From JADJPO01 sp963750395 (GTDB lineage Bacteria; Actinomycetota; Actinomycetes; Actinomycetales; Kineosporiaceae): a stretch of DNA of 64,000 nt. The notes under the pieces were generated by a model. It was not told the DNA's origin and did not search any database. It was given only the letters and a program-made list of their open reading frames with translations. Each line of letters opens with the position of its first letter. Positions within the stretch are counted from its first letter, which is position 1. The position numbers and the translations under genes are program-made. The stretch is from the NCBI GenBank assembly GCA_963750395.1, contig CAVVQM010000011.1:1-64000 (forward strand). The letters run 5' to 3'. This document shows positions 25,631-34,098 of the stretch, piece by piece.

Positions 25631-25942
25631 TCAGGCCCCCGGGCCGCCGTTGTCGACGTCCGAGGCCCACGCCAGATCGAGTTCGTCGCGCCGGCCGAAG
25701 CGCTCCAGGTGGTCCTTGACCACCTGGGCGAATCGAGCCAGGTCCTCGCCGTCCGGGACGGTCACGGTGACCTCGAGTGCGCCGTCCGCGGGCCGTAGCT
25801 CGATGACCTGACCGCTGGGCCAGCGCAGCACGGTCGCCTCGCCGACCTCCTCCGCGGTTCCGCGCTCCGCCCAGTGATCCGCGAGCTGCTTGGCGTACCG
25901 GGCCGGGCGATCGGTGATCATGGTTCCGCTGATCGTCTGCAC
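25631..25942 (-). CDS. DUF2218 family protein
   Basis: 103 aa. ITDRPARYAKQLADHWAERG at the start and FAQVVKDHLERFGRRDELDLAW near the end are the signatures of DUF2218. Members are small cytoplasmic proteins of unknown function, often near transport genes. The GTG start follows GGAGGG by 6 bases. Confidence 0.85.
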   Translation of the reverse strand: MQTISGTMITDRPARYAKQLADHWAERGTAEEVGEATVLRWPSGQVIELRPADGALEVTVTVPDGEDLARFAQVVKDHLERFGRRDELDLAWASDVDNGGPGA

Positions 25943-25999
25943 GTCGTGCCCTCCGGTGAGTGGGAGACGAAGTCCCCATTGTGATCGGTGCAGCTCGCG

Positions 26000-27556
26000 T
26001 CAGCCCCTCGGGGGGGCATCCCGCTCCGTCCGGGACCCGCGCGGCGAGCGCAGGAAGATCACCACCGCGGCGACCACCAGGACGGCCGCGGCGATCAGGA
26101 GGGCATTGCTCACGCCGTTCAGGAATGCGTTCTCGGCCGCGGTCACGAGGGCGCTGGCGCGTTCGCCGAACTGGGCCAGCATCGGCGAGGCGGTGAACGC
26201 GATCGTGCTCTGGATGCGTTCGGCCGCCTCTGCCGGCAGGTCGGCCACCGCCGCGGCCATGCCGTCGCGATAGGTCTGGTTGATCGTGCTGCCCAGGACG
26301 GCGATGCCCAGCGCGCTGCCGAGCTCGCGGGCGGTGTCGTTCACCGCCGAGGCGACGCCCTGCTTGCTCGGCGGCAGGGACTCGGTGATCGCCGTGGTCG
26401 CCGGGGTGCCCGCCAGCCCCATTCCCGCCCCGAACAGGACCAGGCCGATCACGAACCGGGCGTAGTCGAAGTCGGTGCCCAGGGTGCTCATCACCACGAA
26501 GCCTCCGGCCATCAGCAGCAGCCCGAGCGGACCCACGATCCGGAAGCCGATCCGCCGCGCGATGTGCGGGGCGTTGCGGGCCAGCGGCAGGAGCGCGAAC
26601 GGAAGGGGCAGCAGGCGGATCGCCGCCTGAAGCGGAGACAGGCCGACCACGAACTGCAGGTACTGCAGTATGGCGAAGAAGAAGCCGAACGCCGCGAAGA
26701 ACTGCACCGTGATGGACAGGGAGCCGGCGCTGAAACCCCTGAGCCGGAAGAGCCGGGGATCCAGCATCGGGGCCTCGGCGCGGAGCTCCCAGGCGATGAA
26801 GCAGCCCAGCGCGATGAGTCCGACCGCCAGGGGGGCGACGGTGAGCACATCGCCCCAGCCGCGCTCGGGGCCCTCGATGATGCCGAAGACGACCCCCCCG
26901 ACGGCCAGCAACGACAGCAGCGCGCCCCCGACGTCCAGTGGGGGAGCGTCCGGCTCGCGAGAGCCGGGAACCACGGCGAGGGTGCCGATCAGGGCCAGGA
27001 CGGCGAGACCCACGTTGAGCCCGAAGAAGGAACTCCAGCCGTAGAACTCCAGCAGCAGGCCCGAGGCGAACAGACCGAGGACGGCGCCGCCGCCCACCAC
27101 GCCGACCCAGATCCCGATCGCCCGGGGCCGCTCGGACTCCGGGAACGAGGTCGTGATCACCGAGAGCGTCGTGGGCATGATCCCGGCGGCGCCGACCCCC
27201 ATCAGCGCGCGCAGCGCGATCAGCGCGGTCGGGTCGTCGGTGAGCATCGCGCCGCCGGAGGCGAGGCCGAACACCAGCAGGCCCGCGAGCAGGATCCCCC
27301 TGCGCCCGAACCGATCACCGACGGCGCCGGCGAACAGCAGCAGTCCCGCGAAGACCACGGTGTAGGCGTCGACGATCCAGGTCAGTTCGGTCTGGGTGGC
27401 GCCGGTGTCGCGCGCCAGACTCGGCAGCGCCACGTTGAGGCCGCTGACGGCCGAGACGACCGTCATCAGCGCCACGGCCATGACGATCAGAACGAGTCGG
27501 CTCTGGCGGTGGCTCAGCTGCGGCCGGTGCCCTGCGGAGCCGGTGGCGACGCTCAT
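26000..27556 (-). CDS. MFS multidrug exporter, DHA2 (14-helix) family
   Basis: 518 aa. About fourteen hydrophobic helices are visible. Motif A after helix 2 reads GDRFGRRGILL, and the helix 5 export motif region reads GIWVGVVGGGAVLG. VVPGSREPDAPPLDVGG is the usual DHA2 loop. DHA2 proteins expel drugs, dyes or metabolites by proton antiport. The ATG at 27556 has GGAGGAA just upstream. No TetR or MarR gene adjoins it. The leader at 27557-27600 is unusually AT-rich (GACGAATTCAATCGCC, TTATTTCC), so its promoter is probably there. Confidence 0.9.
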   Translation of the reverse strand: MSVATGSAGHRPQLSHRQSRLVLIVMAVALMTVVSAVSGLNVALPSLARDTGATQTELTWIVDAYTVVFAGLLLFAGAVGDRFGRRGILLAGLLVFGLASGGAMLTDDPTALIALRALMGVGAAGIMPTTLSVITTSFPESERPRAIGIWVGVVGGGAVLGLFASGLLLEFYGWSSFFGLNVGLAVLALIGTLAVVPGSREPDAPPLDVGGALLSLLAVGGVVFGIIEGPERGWGDVLTVAPLAVGLIALGCFIAWELRAEAPMLDPRLFRLRGFSAGSLSITVQFFAAFGFFFAILQYLQFVVGLSPLQAAIRLLPLPFALLPLARNAPHIARRIGFRIVGPLGLLLMAGGFVVMSTLGTDFDYARFVIGLVLFGAGMGLAGTPATTAITESLPPSKQGVASAVNDTARELGSALGIAVLGSTINQTYRDGMAAAVADLPAEAAERIQSTIAFTASPMLAQFGERASALVTAAENAFLNGVSNALLIAAAVLVVAAVVIFLRSPRGSRTERDAPPRG

Positions 27557-27690
27557 GGCATTCCTCCCCAAACAAAGGCGATTGAATTCGTCAGATGGGG
27601 AAATAATGATTCGCCAGGCGTGGAATGTCAAGGGCCCGCGACACGCGCAAGTGGACCTCTCAGACCGTTGTCGAGACGGTGAGCAGCTCG

Positions 27691-27762
27691 CCGAGCGCCC
27701 GTGCCGTCAGGGCGCGCCGAGCGCCCGGATCGTCAGGGCGCGCCGAGCGCCCGTGCCGCTGC
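27691..27762. repeat. 26-bp tandem repeat, 2.8 copies, overlapping the 3' end of the FAD oxidoreductase gene
   Basis: Unit CCGAGCGCCCGTGCC plus GTCAGGGCGCG begins at 27691, 27717 and 27743. The last copy codes the C-terminus and stop of the FAD gene, so the gene end appears to have been duplicated downstream. Confidence 0.75.
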
Positions 27763-28719
27763 GAGGCCGGAGAGGTGGGCACCCTCGACCTTGGAGCCCG
27801 CGAAGGCGTCCCCGGCGATCACCAACGGCCCGCCGTGCCCGCCCGGATGCGCGACGACCTGACACCGCTGGGTGAGCGGCACGCTCGGGCGGGCATAGCG
27901 CCACCGGTGCACCTGGACGGCGTCCCGTACGGCGACGGCCGCCAGCCCGGCCGCCTCCAGGAGACGGTCGGCGATCTCCGTGTCGCCCGCGCCCCAGGCG
28001 TCGTGGCTGAAGGCGGCGTCGGCGTGCAGAGTCACCGCCGGGACCTCGGAAACGCCCTTGGCCCGGTTGTCCGCCAGCCAGTCGATGGGCCCGTCGGCGG
28101 GTGCCACCGCCCCGGGGTGGGGCAGGGGGTGCGGTGCGCGAAGCGGGGCCAACACCGCGACGCACGGGTCGTAGCGCACGCCGGCCAGGATGTCGGCCAC
28201 CGCATCGGGCAGCTGGACGGCTCCGGCGGCGAGCAGGTCGAGCGTCTGCGGCATGGGCGCGGTGAGCAGGACGGCGTCGGTGACCATGTCGCCGTCCGCG
28301 GTCTCGACCACCCAGCCGTCTGCGCTCGGGCGGACGGCCGCCGCGCGCAGGCCGGTCCGCACGTCGAGGCCGGTCGCGAGCTGTTTGGCGATGGCGTTCA
28401 TGGACGGCGCACCCCGGTAGCGGACGTGGCCGTCCCGCGTGCTGGGCGGCACGCCGTCCGGGCCCACCTGGCCGGTGAACCACGGACGGATCGACCCGGC
28501 CCGCCGCCAGCCCTGCACCGCGTCGGCGAACTCCTCGGTGTGCGTGGTGATGAACTGGGCGCCGTGATCGAACGTGGCCTCGCCGATGCGTCGGGTCGCC
28601 AGGCGACCCCCGACGCCGCGCCCCTTGTCCACGACGACCACCCGTGCCGCGGGAGTCAGCACCCGGGCGGCCGTGAGTCCGGCCATCCCGGCGCCGATGA
28701 CGACGACGCGGTCAGACAT
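27733..28719 (-). CDS. FAD/NAD(P)-dependent oxidoreductase (renalase/amine oxidase-like)
   Basis: 328 aa. N-terminal dinucleotide fold VVVIGAGMAGLTAARVL, then VVDKGRGVGGRLATRR and DHGAQFITTHT are typical of renalase-like flavoproteins. The C-terminal GPLVIAGDAFAGSKVEGAHL closes the FAD site. Family members oxidise small amines or dihydronicotinamide isomers. The gene follows acdS by about 28 bases on the same strand and may share its transcript. Alternative starts at 28722 and 28728 add one to three residues. Confidence 0.85.
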   Translation of the reverse strand: MSDRVVVIGAGMAGLTAARVLTPAARVVVVDKGRGVGGRLATRRIGEATFDHGAQFITTHTEEFADAVQGWRRAGSIRPWFTGQVGPDGVPPSTRDGHVRYRGAPSMNAIAKQLATGLDVRTGLRAAAVRPSADGWVVETADGDMVTDAVLLTAPMPQTLDLLAAGAVQLPDAVADILAGVRYDPCVAVLAPLRAPHPLPHPGAVAPADGPIDWLADNRAKGVSEVPAVTLHADAAFSHDAWGAGDTEIADRLLEAAGLAAVAVRDAVQVHRWRYARPSVPLTQRCQVVAHPGGHGGPLVIAGDAFAGSKVEGAHLSGLAAARALGAP

Positions 28720-28747
28720 CGTCATCACCGGTCAGTCGTCATCACGG

Positions 28748-29755
28748 TCAGCGAAACACTCCGCTGTAGGCGTTCAGCGCCGGCTGACCGCCGAGGTGGG
28801 CGAACAGCACGGTCGAGTCCGTGCCGATCTCGCCGCTGCGCACCAGGTCGACCAGCGCCGCCATCGACTTGCCCTCGTACACCGGATCGACGATCACGCC
28901 CTCGAGTCGGCCCAGCAGCCGGATCGCCTCGACGGTCGAGGGCACCGGGATGCCGTAGGCGTCGCCGGCCCAGCCCTCGAGCACGGTGATCTCGTCCGCG
29001 GACAGGTCGCGGCCGAGCCCGATCAGCTCGGCCGTGGCCTGGGCGATCTTGGCGACCTGGGCCCGAGTCTCCTCGATCTTGGCCGAACCGTCGATGCCGA
29101 GCACCCGGCGGGGCCGGTCCTGACCGGCGAACCCGGCGATCATGCCGCCCTGCGTGCTTCCGGTGACGCTGCACACCACGATCGTGTCGAAGAAGATCCC
29201 CAGTTCGGCCTCTTGGCGCTGCACCTCGGCGGCCCAGCCGGCGAACCCGAGCCCGCCGAGACGATGGTCTGAGGCCCCGGCCGGGATCGCGTAGGGCGTC
29301 CCACCGGCGGCGAGCACGTCGTCCAGGGCCTGCTGCCAGCTGTCCTTGAACCCGATGCCGAACTCCGCCTGGACCAGCCGGACGTCGGCACCCATGATCC
29401 GTGACAGCAGGATGTTGCCGACCCTGTCGTTCACCGAGTCCGGCCAGTCCACCCAACTCTCCTGCACCAGAACGGCTTTCAGGCCAATGGCGGCTGCGAC
29501 CGCGGCGACCTGGCGGGTGTGGTTGGACTGGACGCCACCGATGCTCACCAGCGTGTCGGCGCCCTGGGCGAGCGCGTCGGGCACGAGGTACTCGAGCTTG
29601 CGGACCTTGTTGCCCCCGTAGGCGAGCCCGCAGTTGCAGTCCTCTCGCTTGGCCCAGATCTGCGCTCCGCCGAGGTGAGCGGTCAGGCGCCGCAGCGGGT
29701 GCACCGGGCTGGGTCCGAACATCAGCTGGTGGCGATCGAAGTCCTCGAGGGGCAT
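28748..29755 (-). CDS. acdS: 1-aminocyclopropane-1-carboxylate (ACC) deaminase
   Basis: 335 aa, fold-type II PLP enzyme that cleaves ACC, the plant ethylene precursor, to 2-oxobutyrate and ammonia. KREDCNCGLAYGGNKVRKLE holds the PLP lysine Lys50, and SIGGVQSNHTRQVAAVAA, ASDHRLGGLGFAGW and CSVTGSTQGGM follow the family closely. At the site that separates ACC deaminase from D-cysteine desulfhydrase it has the ACC-type Tyr-Glu (VYEGKS) and Leu (FAHLGGQPALN). ATG 29755 is supported by AAGGA 7 bases upstream and gives the normal length. The gene suggests a plant-associated or soil lifestyle. Confidence 0.9.
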   Translation of the reverse strand: MPLEDFDRHQLMFGPSPVHPLRRLTAHLGGAQIWAKREDCNCGLAYGGNKVRKLEYLVPDALAQGADTLVSIGGVQSNHTRQVAAVAAAIGLKAVLVQESWVDWPDSVNDRVGNILLSRIMGADVRLVQAEFGIGFKDSWQQALDDVLAAGGTPYAIPAGASDHRLGGLGFAGWAAEVQRQEAELGIFFDTIVVCSVTGSTQGGMIAGFAGQDRPRRVLGIDGSAKIEETRAQVAKIAQATAELIGLGRDLSADEITVLEGWAGDAYGIPVPSTVEAIRLLGRLEGVIVDPVYEGKSMAALVDLVRSGEIGTDSTVLFAHLGGQPALNAYSGVFR

Positions 29756-29817
29756 GCCGGTTCCTTCGGGTGGGGGCTCCAATCATCCTGTCTGGGTCGC
29801 CCAGACGCCAGATCGCC

Positions 29818-30102
29818 TCACCCGGCGGGCGGTGGGTTGAGGCGATTCATCAGGCGATGCAGCTGCGCGGCGTCCAGACCCTCGATCTCCACGACCTTGG
29901 CGCGGCTGGACCGGCCCCGGACGAGGCGGACCTGGCGCGGCCGCAGGCCGAGTGCTGCTGCGAGAGTCGCCACCACGGCCTGGTTGGCGGCGCCGTCCGC
30001 AGGGGGCGCGGTCACGGCCACCCGGGGGACGCCGCCGTGCCAGCCGGCGAGGCCGGACCGGCGGGCGCCAGGCTGCACCCAGATCTCCAAGCGCGCCGTC
30101 AC
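29818..30102 (-). CDS. DUF167 (YggU-like) family protein
   Basis: 94 aa. WVQPGARRSG, VAVTAPPADGAANQAVVATLA and VRLVRGRSSRAKVVEIEG are the family pattern. Function is unknown; the fold resembles small nucleic-acid-associated proteins. GTG start at 30102. Confidence 0.85.
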   Translation of the reverse strand: MTARLEIWVQPGARRSGLAGWHGGVPRVAVTAPPADGAANQAVVATLAAALGLRPRQVRLVRGRSSRAKVVEIEGLDAAQLHRLMNRLNPPPAG

Positions 30103-30178
30103 GCGGACACGCTACGCCGTGGTCGACCCGATCGCCCGGTCGGCCTGCTCGACGGGTCGGCCTGCTCGACAGGAACGG

Positions 30179-31369
30179 TCAGCCCAGGCCGCTGTCGCGA
30201 CGTCCGGCCTGTTCGGTGAGGGCCGCGCCGAAGGCGTCAGAGTCCCAGCCCTCGCTCAGGGCCCGCCGGACCAGATCGGCCTGAGTGGGCGGGGCCAACC
30301 CGTCGACCGGGGGGTCGCGGTCCAGGTTGGTCGGGAAGGCGTAGCCCTCGGCGCTCGCCGCGATCACGTTCTGCGTCGCGGCCAGGCCGACCGACGCCGC
30401 GCGCTCGCGCAACACCGGGTAGAGCGCACGCGACATCGCCACCCGATCCACGGTCTCCATGGCCCGGCCGAACGCCGAGGAGACCTGGAGCAGATTGGCC
30501 ATCCGGCGGACGTCGCGGGTCCTATTGGTACCCGCGGCGTGGAACAGGGCGGGGTTGAAGAACACCGCATCGCCCTTGCGCAGGGGTAGCTGGACGAAGT
30601 TCGCGTCGAAGTACGCGGTGAACTCCTCGCGGTGGAAGGCGACGTAGCCGGGCGGATACTTCTGCGAGTGCGGCAGGTACATCGTCGGCCCGGTCTCCAC
30701 CGGCATGTCGCAGTGCGCGACCGCCCCCTGGAGCGTGAGCGCCGCCGAGAGCCGGTGCACGTGCGCCGGATACGCCATGGCTCCGTCCGCGTCCATGAAG
30801 CCGAGGTGGTAGTCCCGGTGTGCGGTCTGGGCGGCGCCGCCCGGGTTGACGACGTTGACCTGCGAGGTGAGCTGGTAGTTCGGGCCCAGCCACGCCTGGC
30901 TGGCCAGCGCGATGGCGTCGTTGGCGTAGTAGTCGGCGAAGACCTGTGGGTCGCGCGTCGCGAGCTTGTCCAGCGCGCCCCAGATCCGGTCGTTGGCGCC
31001 GGGCTTGGCGAAGTGGTCGCCGGCCTGTGCCCCAGACTCCTTCTGGGCGGCGATCATGGTCTCGAACACCGCGCTCGCGGCGTCCACCACGGCCGTGTCG
31101 GCGAAGGCGCCCGCGAAGACCACGATGCCGGGACCGTCCAGAAGCGCCCTGGCGAGCTCGGCCTGGACGACGCGCCGCCCCTGCGGAGTCGCGGCCCGCT
31201 CGGCCAGGCGATCGCCGTAGATCAGGACGTTGCTCTCGACCCGGTCGGCGATCGGGAAATCCTCTGCGTCAGTGGAGTTCTCGACGATCCTGCGGAAGTC
31301 ATCGATCCGGCAGTCCGCGGGGCTCAGCCAGCCTGTTCGCCCGCCGGCCTGATCAGGGGCAAGAGTCAT
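30179..31369 (-). CDS. Phytanoyl-CoA dioxygenase (PhyH)-family protein
   Basis: 396-aa Fe(II)/2-oxoglutarate oxygenase-like protein. The metal-binding HxD is in AAQTAHRDYHLGF and the distal His in FNPALFHAAGTNRTRD, followed by an Arg suitable for 2-oxoglutarate. PVETGPTMYLPHSQKYPPGY is typical. Bacterial members hydroxylate diverse small molecules; the substrate is unknown. ATG 31369 has GAGGAGGA 8 bases upstream. Its promoter must lie in the 700-bp repeat array shared with the divergent PAP2 gene. Confidence 0.85.
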   Translation of the reverse strand: MTLAPDQAGGRTGWLSPADCRIDDFRRIVENSTDAEDFPIADRVESNVLIYGDRLAERAATPQGRRVVQAELARALLDGPGIVVFAGAFADTAVVDAASAVFETMIAAQKESGAQAGDHFAKPGANDRIWGALDKLATRDPQVFADYYANDAIALASQAWLGPNYQLTSQVNVVNPGGAAQTAHRDYHLGFMDADGAMAYPAHVHRLSAALTLQGAVAHCDMPVETGPTMYLPHSQKYPPGYVAFHREEFTAYFDANFVQLPLRKGDAVFFNPALFHAAGTNRTRDVRRMANLLQVSSAFGRAMETVDRVAMSRALYPVLRERAASVGLAATQNVIAASAEGYAFPTNLDRDPPVDGLAPPTQADLVRRALSEGWDSDAFGAALTEQAGRRDSGLG

Positions 31370-31480
31370 CTCGGTCGTCCTCCTCGGGTGTGCTGTCATC
31401 GGTCTGCGATCAGCCTAGGAGCGCGATGAGGCCGTTCCATGGCTCCGGATCCATCAAGAACCCCTCAGCGGGAGGTCCGC

Positions 31481-31944
31481 AAGATCACGGTGTGGGTGTG
31501 TGGGCGCCGGCAAGATCACGGTGCGGGCGGTGGGCGCTCAGCAAGATCACGGTGTGGGTGCGTGGGTGCTCAGCAAGATCACGGTGCGTGGAGCGTCCGT
31601 GCGACCGCGGCGTCCGCCCGCATCGTGATCTTCATCGTGATCACAGGCGCGGGAGGGGGTTGCGTCGAGCAAGATCACGGTGTGGGCGGTGGGTGCTCAG
31701 CAAGATCACGGTGCGTGGAACGTCCCTGCGACCGCGGCGTCCGCCCGCATCGTGATCTTCATCGTGATCACGGGGCGCGGGAGGGGGTTGCGTCGAGCAA
31801 GATCACGGTGTGGGGTGTGGGCGCCCAGCAAGATCACGGTGTGGGTGTGTGGGCGCCGAGTGTGATCACGGTGTGTGGATTGCCTGCGTGTGGTCGTCGT
31901 TGCTGCGCATCGTGATCTTCATCGTGATCATGGGGGCGAGGCGG
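31481..31944. repeat. TGATC-motif array with a 31-bp period and 127-bp higher-order duplication
   Basis: AAGATCACGGTG starts at 31481, 31512, 31543, 31575, 31671, 31702, 31799 and 31830, with a variant TGTGATCACGGTG at 31861. Intervals are 31, 31, 32, 96, 31, 97, 31 and 31, so all are multiples of about 31-32. Three inverted elements GCATCGTGATCTTCATCG (about 31620, 31747, 31907) are placed between them. A block from about 31575 is repeated 127 bases later. The array fills the divergent region between the PhyH and PAP2 genes. I see no coding content in it. Confidence 0.9.
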
Positions 31945-31958
31945 GGGCGGGGCGGGGG
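31932..31958 (+). other. G-quadruplex-type motif
   Basis: Four runs of 4-5 G separated by 6, 1 and 1 bases on the plus strand. It is followed by a purine-rich GAGCGAGGCGAGGGC repeat to about 32003. It lies directly after the array and 125 bases before the PAP2 start. Confidence 0.6.
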
Positions 31959-32083
31959 CGAGAGCGAGAGCGAGGCGAGGGCGAGAGCGAGGCGAGGGCG
32001 AGGCTGCACCGAGCCTCCTGCGTTGAGCCCGTGCACGACGCGGTCACAGAGCCACATCCGCTGCGTGTGGGCAGGATGGACGG

Positions 32084-32902
32084 ATGGATCCCCGTCCTTC
32101 CCTGTCTGGCGCCCGAGACCTCGTGAGGACTCGGCTGGTCGCGGTGCTGGCGTTCCTCGGCCGCACCCTGTCCGATCCGATCGCGGGGGCGGTCGTGCTG
32201 GTGATCGGGCTCGGCGTCGCCGGTCTGATGACGGCGGTCGCCGCGCGGGTCTACGACTCGGTGACCGAACAGGACGGTGTCGCGGGCCTGGACCGCCCGG
32301 TCCTGAACCTGATGCTCGAGGCACGCAGCCCGCAGGTGGCCGACGTCGCCACCTGGTTCACCAACCTGGGCAGCAGCCGGGTGCTGCCCTTTCTCACCTT
32401 GGGCGCCGTCCTCGCCCTGGCCCTGATCTGGCGTCGCTGGACGCCGGTGCTGCTGGTTGCTGTGGCGGTCTCGGGCTCTTTGCTGATGACGATCGTCGGC
32501 AAGGTCGCGGTCGGTCGGGACCGTCCGCCGATCTCCGACGCCGTCGCGCCCTTCGAGGACTCCTACTCCTTCCCCAGCGGCCACACCCTGAACACCACGG
32601 TGGTGGTGGGGATCATCGCCTATCTGATCCTCGCCCGGAACCCACGGCGCTCGATCCGGGTCGCGGCCATCGCGGTGGCCGCTCTGCTGGCCGTCATGAT
32701 GGGACTGAGCCGGGTCTTCCTCGGGCACCACTGGCTGACCGACGTGCTGGGCGCCTGGGCTCTGGGGCTCAGCTGGCTCGCCATCGTGGTGACGGGGCAT
32801 CAGCTCTGGCAGCTGCGGTTGCCATCACAGGAACGCACCGCGGCGACGCCGACCGCAGGCAGCCCGGCGTCCGGACGCGTCGACTCTGACGACCGAGCCT
32901 GA
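32084..32902 (+). CDS. PAP2-family membrane phosphatase
   Basis: 272 aa. Six hydrophobic helices. The three catalytic motifs are present: KVAVGRDRP, PSGH (YSFPSGHTLNT) and SRVFLGHHWLTD. Enzymes of this family dephosphorylate lipid or undecaprenyl phosphates at the outer membrane face. The C-terminal 35 residues are a hydrophilic Thr/Ala/Ser tail. ATG 32084 keeps the first cytoplasmic segment. Its leader contains the repeat array and G-rich motif. Confidence 0.88.
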   Translation: MDPRPSLSGARDLVRTRLVAVLAFLGRTLSDPIAGAVVLVIGLGVAGLMTAVAARVYDSVTEQDGVAGLDRPVLNLMLEARSPQVADVATWFTNLGSSRVLPFLTLGAVLALALIWRRWTPVLLVAVAVSGSLLMTIVGKVAVGRDRPPISDAVAPFEDSYSFPSGHTLNTTVVVGIIAYLILARNPRRSIRVAAIAVAALLAVMMGLSRVFLGHHWLTDVLGAWALGLSWLAIVVTGHQLWQLRLPSQERTAATPTAGSPASGRVDSDDRA

Positions 32903-33082
32903 CCGGTGCTCGGGTCGCCGGGTCGTGGGGAGGTCAAGGGCCCGTGTCGCCGTCGGGGTTCGACGAGCAGGCCACGACCGCCAGGCGGGCCAGCACGACG
33001 GTGCCCAGGTGGCGGGCGACCACTGTCCGAGCGGCACATCGGTACCGCAGTCGACCTCCCGTGAACCGGGCGTGCGCCCCGC

Positions 33083-34024
33083 CTACTCGTCGGGCAGGTC
33101 GGCCGCGGCCGGGATCGCCTGCAGGTCGAACGGGGTGCGCTGGTAGACGTGGTAGTTCAACCAGTTGGCATAGAGCAGGAACGCGTGCGAGCGCCACGTG
33201 ACCTTGGGGGGCTGCGTGGGATCGTCGTCGGGATAGTAGTTGCGTGGCACCGCGATCGGCTCGCCTCGGGCCACGTCGCGCTCGTACTCGGCAGCGAGGG
33301 TGTAGCGCTCGTACTCGGGATGCCCGGTGACGTACACCTGCCTCCCGTCCGAACTGGCCGCCAGGTAGACGCCGGCCTCCGGCGAGGTCGCCAGCAGCTC
33401 GATCCCGTCGGCCGCCTCGACGTCGGCGGCCCGGGTCTCGGTGTGTCGCGAGTGCGGTGCGGGGAACACCTCGTCGAACCCGCTCAGCAGCCGGGAGCGC
33501 GGGTCGAGCACCGTGTGGTCGAAGACGCCGAACATCTTCTTGGCCAGCGGGTACTTGCCGATCCCGTGACGCCGGTACAGGCCGGCCTGGGCGCCCCAGC
33601 ACACGTGCAGGGTGGAGAAGACGTGGTCGTCCGCCCAGTCCATCACCTCGCACAGCTCGTTCCAGTAGTCGACCTGCTCGAACGGCAGTTGCTCGATCGG
33701 CGCGCCGGTGATGACCAGGCCGTCGAACTTCAGATCGTTGATCTGGTCGAAGGTGGCGTAGAACGTGTCCAGGTGCTCCCCAGAGGTGTTGCGCGTGCTG
33801 TGCGACTCCATGTGCAGCAAGGTGATCTCGAGCTGCAGCGGGGTGTTGCCGAGCAGTCGCAGCAGTTGTGTCTCGGTGTCGATCTTCGTCGGCATCAGGT
33901 TGACGATGGCGATGTGCAGCGGCCGGATGTCCTGGTGGACCGCCCGTCCCTGGGACATCACGAAGACGTTCTCGGACTCGAGGGTGCGCCGGGCGGGCAG
34001 AGCGTGCGGGACGTTGACTGGCAC
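33083..34024 (-). CDS. metA: Homoserine O-acyltransferase, MetA family (acetyl-type by active-site residue)
   Basis: 313 aa. This enzyme acylates homoserine, the first committed step to methionine. LHIAIVNLMPTKIDTETQLL and HVCWGAQAGLYRRHGIGKY (catalytic Cys) are diagnostic, with the His in VTGHPEYERYTLAAEYERD and its Glu completing the triad. At the position where succinyl-specific MetA has Gly, this protein has Glu (TGAPIEQLPFEQVDYW). In characterised members that predicts acetyl-CoA use. GTG 34024 is chosen because GGAG stands 8 bases upstream and it gives the standard N-terminus; longer readings are Arg-rich and unlike the family. Confidence 0.9.
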   Translation of the reverse strand: MPVNVPHALPARRTLESENVFVMSQGRAVHQDIRPLHIAIVNLMPTKIDTETQLLRLLGNTPLQLEITLLHMESHSTRNTSGEHLDTFYATFDQINDLKFDGLVITGAPIEQLPFEQVDYWNELCEVMDWADDHVFSTLHVCWGAQAGLYRRHGIGKYPLAKKMFGVFDHTVLDPRSRLLSGFDEVFPAPHSRHTETRAADVEAADGIELLATSPEAGVYLAASSDGRQVYVTGHPEYERYTLAAEYERDVARGEPIAVPRNYYPDDDPTQPPKVTWRSHAFLLYANWLNYHVYQRTPFDLQAIPAAADLPDE

Positions 34025-34098
34025 GGGGTGGACTCCAGAGGGGAACGACGGTCCCCCATTGTTACCTGTCGCGCGGTCCGGAGGCCTACGCTCGCGCC

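Noticed and set aside
31481..31944. CRISPR array
   Set aside because: The motif recurs at regular spacing, but the sequence between copies is itself repeated rather than unique, the repeat core is only 12 bases, and there are no cas genes nearby.
34025..34098. SAM riboswitch upstream of the homoserine acyltransferase
   Set aside because: Only 74 bases separate it from the divergent gene and no riboswitch-like helices were found.
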